Shown here: one piece after another, positions 18,144 to 25,544 of the stretch
Layout of the letters: every line of letters starts with the position of its first letter
Position numbering within the stretch: the stretch's first letter is position 1
From: Terriglobia bacterium
Lineage (GTDB): Bacteria > Acidobacteriota > Terriglobia > UBA7540
Assembly (NCBI GenBank): GCA_020073545.1
Contig: JAIQEZ010000029.1
Coordinates: forward strand, 1-42,164
Direction: 5' to 3'
DNA: 42,164 nt
Program-made: the position numbers and the translations under genes
The notes under the pieces: model-generated
Database searches by the model: none
The model's input: the letters and a program-made list of their open reading frames with translations, nothing else
What the model was told of the DNA's origin: nothing

Positions 18144-21100
18144 CTACCGCCTGAGATCGATCCTGCGAAAGCCCTTAGGACCGAGAAAGTCGAACTTCCG
18201 TTGGAAGAGAGTTGCGATTTTGTCGCTCGCCGTGGCGAAAAATATCTGCCTCCGGCCCGTCAACGCAACCTCGCGCAGGTAATCAAGGAAGGACAACGAG
18301 TTCAGGTCGTCCACGTGAGCTATGGGGTCGTCCATCAGAACGACGTGCGGCGCCTCCGTGAGCTGAGCATTTTGCGCCAGAAAAATCGAGAGCGCAAAGG
18401 CCGCCCGCTGTCCACTGCTGATCTCACTAAGCTTGGCCTCGCTGCCGTCGACCTTGCGAACGAGCGTCGTCCAACTCAAGCCGAGTCCGCGAAACTCCGC
18501 TGGGGAATGAATACGTGAGAAGATCGCCTCGATGCCTGCACGATTCTGCTGTAGCGCGTCTTCCATCGCGCCTTTCAGGGAATGATCCCTTTGTAGGTTT
18601 TCGAGAGTGGATTGTGCCTTAGCAAAGCGCTCTATCCGTGGACGTAGTTCGTCAAGCTGTCGTCCGAGATGCTCTTTCCGCACGATCGACTCAGTGTAAG
18701 TCGCACGCGCTTGTTTTTCTCTACTTAGAGCTGTCTGCAGCTCGGCGGCGACCTTACGGATCGACCCGGCTTCGACCGCAAGCTCGGCAAGAGGCCCTCC
18801 ACCGGACCAGGGAAAGGACGAGGAGAAGTTGCCTAGCTTCGCTCGAAGGCTCTCCGTCGCGGCTAGCCTTTCTTTGAGTCGCGATAACGCGCCTCTAAGG
18901 TCCTGAACGTCGCGCTCTGCTGAACCCAGGGTTGCTTCAAGCGTCCGTCCCAGTTCGTCAGCGCGCTTTCTATCGCCTTCTAGAGTGCGGGACGAGGATT
19001 CCAAATCCTGATTGATGGTCCGGAGCAGTCGGTCAACAGCCGCGTGCGAGGATTCTGAGAGGGGATAGCTCAGCTCGTCCAATTGGGTCAATATTTCCGC
19101 GAGTTTCGCCTCCGAAAGCCCCTGCGAGTCTTGTGCGAGAACTTCGGCGTTCAGCACCTCGAGGCGGGCTCGATCCTCTGCTACCGCTCGCGTTGCATTT
19201 TCCACTTCGGCTAATGCAGAACGGACCGGGATGTCAGCGGGAAGACTTGCCTTTTCACAAAACTTCTTAAGCCAAGCCGATGCGGTTTCGACAGCAGTGG
19301 CGTCGCGTAGCGTGCCCTCTCGTTCCCGTAACTGGGTCAGGAGCGTCTGGCCGACCGCTTCGAGGTGCTCGTCGACACCCGCAGCAATGTGCTTTGCCAG
19401 TTCGCCCGGTCCAAACCGAGTGTGGCAAAGCGGGCACTCGTCCGGCTTGGCACTGCTCCGAAGAATTCTGCCGGCGACTTGGCGAAGTTCCTGCGCAAGA
19501 TTGAGCGATTGATCCCGTAGCTTGCTGTAGTCTGCGTATTCACGCTTTGCGGTTGCCAGCAACTCCTGAGCGGCGGTCCGCTTTGAAACAGCGGCCTCAT
19601 GACACACGGCGAGAGCCATGCTGAGATCAGCGGACGAAAGCGCACCCAAGGCACTCGCGTCGAAGCCAACCAGTCTGCCGGAATGGATGGCCAAAGTCCT
19701 CTGCAGTTTGTTCCGTTCGGCGAGGCGCTGAGGCACGCCCGCATCGATCAAGCGCTTAGCCTGCTCTACGAGATCCAGTGCTTCCCGACCGCGCTTGATC
19801 GCGTCTGCAAGAGCTTTCTGATTCTTTCGCAGGAGCTCCAGTTGAGCAATGCCCGGGGCAGCTCTTTCGCTGCTAATCCTTGCCTCATGGCAATAGCTGG
19901 CAAGCCCATCGATCGACACAGGCGACTCCGTCCAATCAAGCGCCGCCGCTTGCTCTGCTAACGAAACCAGCTCGGAAAGCGACTCCACAAGCTTACCCGC
20001 TGATACTGCCTGGTCGCCCTGGGCAACGCTCCATCCAACGCGGTGGATCATTTCCTCAAGACGAACCCGAATCGAGTCTGACTCCTGCTGTATGCCACTG
20101 GCATCCTGGAGCCGCTTATCCAGAACAGTGAGTTCCTCCTTGGTCTGTGCTTCGAGCGGGTGAAGCTCACGCAGTTTCGATGACACGGCATCGCACACCC
20201 TTTCGATGTCGCGCCAAGTCTTGGAAGCGTCAGGACCCACCAGGAGCTTGGAGAGGTTTTCCTCAATGTGCAGGGTTGGGTCGCTATTTGCCGCGAGGGC
20301 CACCGCCGCATCGGTGTCAAGGAAATTGAACCGAGCAAAGCTTAAATAGAGATTGTTGGTCTTCGCCTCTGACTGCCCATACCACGCCAAATTAAGGTCT
20401 CGAAATTGCTGCGGCTTGCGACTGGCTGTCACCGTCTCGGGCTGGCCACCGTTGAAGGCTACAGCCAGCTCGTACTGCGGCGACGCGTCTGGGTTGCGCT
20501 TGTTCCGACCGCAATAGAACAGCTCGATCGCTTCAAATAGGCACGTCTTACCCGTACCATTCGCCCCGAAGATGAGATTCACCGTGCCGAACTCGAAGTG
20601 CCGTTGAAGGGGGAAGTCCCGAAACTTCTTCAGATCCAGCAAGCGGATGAACGGCGCAGCTTTAACTTGCACTTTGCGCCTTTGCGCTTTCGGCTTGGTT
20701 GTGGGCTCGACCGATGACGACTCGATCATTGCTAGCCGAGCGGGAAGGCCTTCATCGCTCAGGACGGCCTTGTCGATTCCCGCTTCCAGGAGACGCTCCT
20801 TCCAAATGGAAAGGACGTTAGCGCGAGGAGTCGCTCCCGCAGGTGCGACTATGTGTGGTGCGAGCACCGAATCAAGCTCTTTTTCGGAGATGACAAACTT
20901 GCGCGCATACCTCCGGTCGCGTTCAATGAACTCTTTGGCGTGCAGTACGTCACTGTTCGCTAGGCGGTCCTCGCTAGTAATGAAGTAGAGATAGTTGCTC
21001 CATTGAAGGCTTTGCCTGTCTTCGAAGTAGTGCCTGCCTATCACTCGATCGAGATATTTCGTCAGTTTCTCTTCAGTTTCTGGCAGGTCTTGCGCGAGAT

Positions 21101-21230
21101 CAAGGTAATAGACGGCGAAGGGGATCTCACCTGCCTTCCTTGTGAAGCGGATCGTCGAATCGTCCACCTGCTCAGTGTCGGAGAACTGCTTGGCCACGCG
21201 CTCGCAAAGTTGAGAGATGTTGAGGGTCAT
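18144..21230 (-). CDS. Rad50/SMC-like ATPase with zinc-hook motif, probable defence-system sensor
   Basis: A 1028-residue ATPase. Residues 1-195 are a separate N-terminal domain (FAVYYLDL, ERDRRYARKFVI). The ABC/SMC head then starts, with Walker A FGANGTGKT near 220. Long Leu/Glu/Arg/Ala-rich coiled coils flank CPLCHTRFG near residue 597, a CxxC of the Rad50 zinc-hook type at the coil apex. The ABC signature EISSGQRAAFALSIF (near 940) and Walker B HVVLMDDPIAHVDD (near 963) complete the head. The usual DEP of SMC proteins is DDP here. The gene overlaps the upstream nitrilase-like gene by ATGA, so the two are translated together. It resembles the SMC component of Lamassu and related ABC-ATPase defence systems. 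I cannot assign a named system. Confidence 0.85.
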   Translation of the reverse strand: MTLNISQLCERVAKQFSDTEQVDDSTIRFTRKAGEIPFAVYYLDLAQDLPETEEKLTKYLDRVIGRHYFEDRQSLQWSNYLYFITSEDRLANSDVLHAKEFIERDRRYARKFVISEKELDSVLAPHIVAPAGATPRANVLSIWKERLLEAGIDKAVLSDEGLPARLAMIESSSVEPTTKPKAQRRKVQVKAAPFIRLLDLKKFRDFPLQRHFEFGTVNLIFGANGTGKTCLFEAIELFYCGRNKRNPDASPQYELAVAFNGGQPETVTASRKPQQFRDLNLAWYGQSEAKTNNLYLSFARFNFLDTDAAVALAANSDPTLHIEENLSKLLVGPDASKTWRDIERVCDAVSSKLRELHPLEAQTKEELTVLDKRLQDASGIQQESDSIRVRLEEMIHRVGWSVAQGDQAVSAGKLVESLSELVSLAEQAAALDWTESPVSIDGLASYCHEARISSERAAPGIAQLELLRKNQKALADAIKRGREALDLVEQAKRLIDAGVPQRLAERNKLQRTLAIHSGRLVGFDASALGALSSADLSMALAVCHEAAVSKRTAAQELLATAKREYADYSKLRDQSLNLAQELRQVAGRILRSSAKPDECPLCHTRFGPGELAKHIAAGVDEHLEAVGQTLLTQLREREGTLRDATAVETASAWLKKFCEKASLPADIPVRSALAEVENATRAVAEDRARLEVLNAEVLAQDSQGLSEAKLAEILTQLDELSYPLSESSHAAVDRLLRTINQDLESSSRTLEGDRKRADELGRTLEATLGSAERDVQDLRGALSRLKERLAATESLRAKLGNFSSSFPWSGGGPLAELAVEAGSIRKVAAELQTALSREKQARATYTESIVRKEHLGRQLDELRPRIERFAKAQSTLENLQRDHSLKGAMEDALQQNRAGIEAIFSRIHSPAEFRGLGLSWTTLVRKVDGSEAKLSEISSGQRAAFALSIFLAQNAQLTEAPHVVLMDDPIAHVDDLNSLSFLDYLREVALTGRRQIFFATASDKIATLFQRKFDFLGPKGFRRIDLRR

Positions 21231-23044
21231 GTCTCCCTACCTACGTCGACCTCGGAGGTGTCGCCTGTCTGATCAATCATAACGTAGCGGTAAGGTTCGT
21301 GAAGCACAAGCTCGCCATTTTCGCGAGACCAGACAGCCAGGCGCTGTTTTGCCAACAGGCTGGCGTGGGCACCAGCGGATTTCCTGTGAAGGTACTCGGC
21401 GGCCTTCCTTCTGACCTCGTCGATCTGTGTGGCGCTGGCTTCCTCGCCCATGTAAATCACAGTCGCGCGTCGTCCATCGGCCGATATCGCATTTTGGTGT
21501 GGGAAATCCGGGGACCAATCGAAGCGAAAGCCTTTCTTGAGATCCGCGAGCGCTTCCGGCCACGGTCCGGTCGTTTTAAGGATGTGAAACAGGTTCCCGC
21601 ACCGCTTGAGCCGCTTTACACGGAAATCGCATGCAACTTGGTGGGTATCTTGGCAAAATGTAAGTCGAAGAATGACCTCGGAGCTATCGATGACGCACGA
21701 GTCTAGTTGCTGAACCATGTGCCAGTCGCCACCTTGCACGATCTTGCCGGCACACAGCGCAAGGACGCGTTCTGCCTCGAGAGGATTATTGTTGGCGATG
21801 CGCTGGATCTCGTCTTTGGCCTCACCGCTCTCCCCGACGACAACGGAGAAGCCGTCATCCGCGGCGACTTGCTCGACCCACGCCATAACCGAGTCGTCCC
21901 AAATGTAGCTCTTAGTGAGCTGCGGCCCCCGGCGCCTAGAAATGGCGGCTGGGACGGTAATATGCGCGACCTTGGTGGCTACAAGCAGATAGGTCGCAGG
22001 TTCAAAGTTGAAGAACAGAGCGTGTACACGGAGCGGCTGAAGCCAGGTGTAATAGAGACCCCTTCGATGGTTGGCGCACAGCGTTGCGTCTCTGTCGTCG
22101 AACTCGTCGGGTCTCAAGTACCAGGCCGAGCCCGCAATGTTGTGCCAGGGCTTCGACTGCTCGCGACACCACTCTTGAGCATCTTTAGCCCAATTTAAAC
22201 AGATGAGTTCTGTCGCATCGCCTTTATATCGCAGAAGGCGATCTCTGTATTGACGGTATTGGTCCTGCCGGGGCTTCGGGGTCAGCTGAATGTGGATGAC
22301 CAATGCGCGGTCGCTAATTTCCTTGGCGTGAGCATCCTCGAATGCGAGGGCGTCCGAACAGATCAACGAGACGAGTTTTAGGTTCTTACCAATGCCACCG
22401 AATTGGTAAACGCGAGTCCCCCTTTGCAATCCGTTAATCTCAAAATGGTCGGGGTCGCCCATTGGGAACGTCTTGAACTGTACCAACACCACAGTTCTTG
22501 CGGTGCCGTTATGGTTGGCCGGCGCTGCAAGGAATACGTAAGCAAGCGGGTCGATGAATCGCCCAGGATCGGGCACGAGCGTTTCATAGAGCAACGTTGC
22601 AGATGGAGCAAGCCCCTGCTTCAACGCTTCGAGTTCGCTCAACTTGATGCTCTCACACCCGAGTGCCCAGAGTTTCCCCTCTGCGGGGACTCTACCTTCC
22701 TTGATCGCAGAGACGAGACTTTCCCAGGGCATGGAATACTCTGGCGTTATCACTAAGTCGGCTTGGGTCTCTCGTGCGTCATCCAAGAACTTTCCATACT
22801 GCTGGTGGGAAAGACATCGGTCACGATTGCGAACACCTGCGACGCTGGCCTCTATCTCCCCATGCGGTTGCATGAGGAGAGCTGTGTAGTTGCTTTCGTT
22901 CGGAACCAACACGTTGAGCACCGGCGCGCCAAGGCCTGTGGGAGCGAGCACTTCGGCAACTTGTTTGATGTCCATAGCGTCACTTCGCCACTGTTTGGCG
23001 ACGGTCGCATTGACTGATCGCAGCTTCCACTCGGTTGGAAGCAT
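21227..23044 (-). CDS. Nitrilase-fold (carbon-nitrogen hydrolase) protein paired with the SMC-like ATPase
   Basis: A 605-residue protein with an N-terminal carbon-nitrogen hydrolase-like domain. Counting from the ATG at 23044, the candidate triad is E102 in VITPEYSMPW, K191 in VLVQFKTFPM and C229 in VSLICSDALAFE, in the family's order and spacing. The last ~300 residues have no family I recognise (WDDSVMAWVEQV, GKIVQGGDWHMVQQ, RFDWSPDFP). Nitrilases cut amides or nitriles; in a defence setting the domain could be a toxic effector acting on a metabolite such as NAD or on a protein amide. Starts at 23092 (GTG) and 22975 (ATG) are also possible, as no strong ribosome binding site settles the matter. 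It is the first gene of the two-gene operon. Confidence 0.75.
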   Translation of the reverse strand: MLPTEWKLRSVNATVAKQWRSDAMDIKQVAEVLAPTGLGAPVLNVLVPNESNYTALLMQPHGEIEASVAGVRNRDRCLSHQQYGKFLDDARETQADLVITPEYSMPWESLVSAIKEGRVPAEGKLWALGCESIKLSELEALKQGLAPSATLLYETLVPDPGRFIDPLAYVFLAAPANHNGTARTVVLVQFKTFPMGDPDHFEINGLQRGTRVYQFGGIGKNLKLVSLICSDALAFEDAHAKEISDRALVIHIQLTPKPRQDQYRQYRDRLLRYKGDATELICLNWAKDAQEWCREQSKPWHNIAGSAWYLRPDEFDDRDATLCANHRRGLYYTWLQPLRVHALFFNFEPATYLLVATKVAHITVPAAISRRRGPQLTKSYIWDDSVMAWVEQVAADDGFSVVVGESGEAKDEIQRIANNNPLEAERVLALCAGKIVQGGDWHMVQQLDSCVIDSSEVILRLTFCQDTHQVACDFRVKRLKRCGNLFHILKTTGPWPEALADLKKGFRFDWSPDFPHQNAISADGRRATVIYMGEEASATQIDEVRRKAAEYLHRKSAGAHASLLAKQRLAVWSRENGELVLHEPYRYVMIDQTGDTSEVDVGRET

Positions 23045-23347
23045 CGGTCCGCGGGTGGCGCATGCCGACGAAGGGCGTCGGGACAAGTACACGCCCCGTT
23101 GGGCATGTGTGCAGTCCGATAAAGGTCAAAGCGTACACCGACGACACGGTCTTGACCAGGGCGTTACCTGCAACTTATACGCCCGCTAAATTAACAAGGC
23201 AAGGGGAAAAGACGAGCCCGAGGTCCGGGGTCGGAAGTGCAGAGACTAATGTCCCGTCCCACGCCATTGTTGGCCGTAAGCCCCGGGTCCGGACCTTTTT
23301 GGAAGAAGAAGCAGAACAAGAAACGAGCCCCGGCAGGGGCGACAGAA

Positions 23348-23506
23348 ATGGCTCACACCTACACGAATCTCCTAACTCATGCCCTGTTTAGCACGAAGGA
23401 TCGCCGACCGCTTGTCCGCCCCGAGATCAAGTCCGACCTCTACGCGTACATGGGTGGCATCATCGCCAACCTGAGGGGCAAGCCCTCGCGGTCAACCGGC
23501 AAGTAG
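23348..23506 (+). pseudogene. Truncated IS200/REP-associated Y1 transposase
   Basis: The frame starting at 23348 reads MAHTYTNLLTHALFSTKDRR, then [11 protein letters not shown]. This is the well-known N-terminus of REP-associated tyrosine transposases of the IS200/IS605 superfamily. Similarity ends after about 45 residues, before the HxH metal motif and catalytic tyrosine, where the sequence switches to an unrelated gene fragment. It is a dead remnant. Confidence 0.8.
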
Positions 23507-23592
23507 GTGACGCGGTAGCCCTCTTTCTCATGTGCCGTGCAATAATTCAGCACTGAGGAATGTTCCACCTGGGACGTGATGATGTGGCGCTC
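23484..23592 (-). pseudogene. Cysteine desulfurase (NifS/IscS-like) fragment
   Basis: On the minus strand this reads [20 protein letters not shown] followed by [15 protein letters not shown]. This corresponds to the internal ITS-x-x-EH-x-x-VL...GY-x-V-x-x-L-x-V-x-x-x-G segment of NifS/IscS enzymes. Only about 36 codons survive, joined head-to-head with the transposase remnant. It marks recombination at the edge of the defence region. Confidence 0.65.
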
Positions 23593-23600
23593 TGGCAAAG

Positions 23601-23690
23601 AGTTCACAGTCCACAGTTTACTGTTCACAGTAAGAATCGAGAACGCCTTCACTGTTAACTCTCGACTGTCAACTGTAAACCTCTACCACC
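23601..23690. repeat. Degenerate ACTGTTCACAGT-type short repeats
   Basis: A cluster of imperfect units of about 12 bases, such as GTTCACAGTCCACAG, TTACTGTTCACAGTAAG, TTCACTGTTAACTC and CTGTCAACTGTAAAC, which together give several small inverted repeats. AT-richer than the surroundings and without coding potential; it lies beside gene remnants. Confidence 0.55.
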
Positions 23691-23692
23691 TC

Positions 23693-24226
23693 AGTCGCGC
23701 ACGAGGTGAAGATGACATCCCTCCCGTGGGCCGCATCGTGAGCCAATGGTGCAGGGTGGGGATGAGGCCTGATTCGTGCGGTAGCCTTCAGCAAACTCCT
23801 GTCCGTGTTTTTGGCATTCGCGGCCCGGCTTGCGGAAAGGCGGAAGAAGCCCAGCCGGCAACTAATCACTTTTCAGTTGTCCCAGAGAGTGTTATCCTGC
23901 CGTCACTTCTAGCGGTGAACCCGCCCGTTTACGCGTGAGGTGCAGAGAATGCCGCGCGGATACCAACGCATTTGCCAACGGAAACTCCTCCAACTCCTGG
24001 CCGGGCAGGTGGGGCCGATTGGCGTAGGCTTGCGGGGGGCTGAGTGGAAAGACTTGGTGGCAAGGGTTAGGAAATGCCCCCGCGGAGCGGAAACCGCGCC
24101 AGGAAACGTCGCGGCCTACAAGCTCTATCCTCGAAGCGTTACCCACAAACAGGAGGGGAGTGAATCAACCCTGCAGCTTGGTGACTCAGCTCAGATCGAC
24201 GTAACAGTTTGAGCAGGAGGCGAACC
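23693..24226. other. Gene-poor stretch before the hydrogenase region
   Basis: About 530 bp with no supported gene; the short frames lack family features. It should contain the promoter of the cyclic-nucleotide-binding protein at 24227. I looked for a sigma-54 -24/-12 element and did not find one with correct spacing. Confidence 0.5.
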
Positions 24227-24682
24227 ATGGAGATTGCGGCGTTAGAGAAGATTCTGGACGAACACCCGTTCTTTCGAAGCATGAAGGAGCACCAGCTCCG
24301 GATCATCGTCGAAAGCGCGACCGTCGTGCGCTTCGAACCCCAACAGGTGATTTTTAGCGAGGGCGAACCAGCTGAGCGTTTTTATCTCATTCGAACGGGC
24401 AAAGTGGCATTGCAGCTCGTGTCCTATCGCATCGAACCCATTACTCTCCTGACCCTCGGGGAAGGCGACATCATCGGCTGGTCGTGGCTCTTTCCACCTT
24501 ACCGCTGGAAATTGACTGCCAAATCGCTCGATGTTACACGGGCCATCTCCTTGGACGGAAGGAGCCTTCGTCAAAGGTGTGAAGAAGACCACGACCTTGG
24601 CTACGAATTCATGAAACGATTTGCCCAGATTATCGACAACCGCGTCGAGGCACTTTCAGCGCACTTCGTCGAGGCGGGGTAG
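24227..24682 (+). CDS. Cyclic-nucleotide-binding-domain protein without DNA-binding domain, copy 1
   Basis: A 151-residue single-domain cNMP-binding protein (CRP/FNR sensor fold). It has the beta-roll landmarks VIFSEGEPAERFYLIRTGKV and TLGEGDIIGWSWLFPPYRW and a C-terminal helix. There is no helix-turn-helix, so it cannot act as a classical CRP repressor or activator. The ATG at 24227 has AGGAGGCGAACC in front. A close paralogue stands at 39887-40345 at the other end of the hydrogenase cluster. Similar stand-alone domains are often found beside HydB/HydG-type hydrogenase genes; the role there (redox or ligand sensing, or assembly) is unknown. Confidence 0.9.
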   Translation: MEIAALEKILDEHPFFRSMKEHQLRIIVESATVVRFEPQQVIFSEGEPAERFYLIRTGKVALQLVSYRIEPITLLTLGEGDIIGWSWLFPPYRWKLTAKSLDVTRAISLDGRSLRQRCEEDHDLGYEFMKRFAQIIDNRVEALSAHFVEAG

Positions 24683-25294
24683 AAGCGCGTTCAGATAACA
24701 AACTGCTGCGGAGTGTGACTTGCTCTCTGGGGTTATTTCACGTGCCAGGATAGTCCCTGGGCCCTGATCTGTCCCCTTTTTCTCGATCAAGGTTGAGGTG
24801 GGTTTCCAATTTCCTTGCAGGCTGGTCAGCTCGCCGCGAAACGACCAGCGAGTCCGCTCGGCGCGAAGGCACGGCGGCGGAGGTCGTCAACTGAGCTCGA
24901 ACGGTGCGCAGTCCTTACGGTGGCGTCATCGAGCCGATTTCCCCTGAAGGCACGTTGCCGATTCGGGGGTCCCTTCGCGTGAAGCTCTTTGAGGAGTCGT
25001 CGGACGTGGCGATTGGCGCAGGGTCACGGGATGGGGCGACCGCTTCGAGATCTCCTCTGCAAAACAGCGCTAGCTTAGCGTGTTACCCTTCCTGGGGTTG
25101 GGGGTTTTCACTCAACCAAGCCCCTTATTCACAGCAGTTAGCAGTGACAGTTGAAATCCTCGGCGAAAACGGTGAGGGGGCTTGGACAACTAGTTCCTTT
25201 CCTGCGCTGCGTCCATTGCTCCTCGCCGACTCTTTGGTAACCGTGTTGCCGTGCCTTCACCAGATACCATCTCCTGAGCGGGGGTGCTATCACC
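24683..25294. other. 612-bp region without a supported gene
   Basis: It probably carries the promoter of the hydrogenase operon. A plus-strand frame of 147 codons at 24904-25347 has no recognisable motif and a composition I do not trust. The sequence near 24766 (CTGATCTGTCCCCTTTTT) resembles transposase-associated repeat debris. Confidence 0.5.
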
Positions 25295-25543
25295 ATGTCA
25301 GCGGTGGAATGCCCCAGGGTCTATCAGACCGTGGGCGATACTCCTGACTCCCCCCTTAGTGCGGCCGCGACGTTCCGGTCGGCACCTAAGGTAATCCCTG
25401 AGAACCTACCCGTAGAGCAGGCCCAGGAGGAGGCGCGCTGCGGCGTACTACTAAGCTTGCCACCCCCGGGACATCCGAGAGCTATCGACTACCTTTTAAG
25501 CCATTGTCAGCCCCAAAATGGCTACTTTGGGGAGGGGGCCTGA
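25295..25543 (+). CDS. Possible small protein upstream of the FdhF-like gene
   Basis: An 82-codon frame starting ATG at 25295 (GGGGGTGCTATCACC upstream). It ends at TGA 25541-25543, one base before the GTG start of the molybdopterin-type gene, so translation could be coupled. The peptide includes ENLPVEQAQEEARCGVLLSL and AIDYLLSHCQPQNGYF and matches nothing I know. Gene status is uncertain. Confidence 0.4.
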   Translation: MSAVECPRVYQTVGDTPDSPLSAAATFRSAPKVIPENLPVEQAQEEARCGVLLSLPPPGHPRAIDYLLSHCQPQNGYFGEGA

Positions 25544-25544
25544 C

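Noticed and set aside
24904-25347. A 147-codon plus-strand frame upstream of the hydrogenase operon
   Set aside because: No recognisable motif, no convincing ribosome binding site, and it overlaps the better placed frame at 25295.
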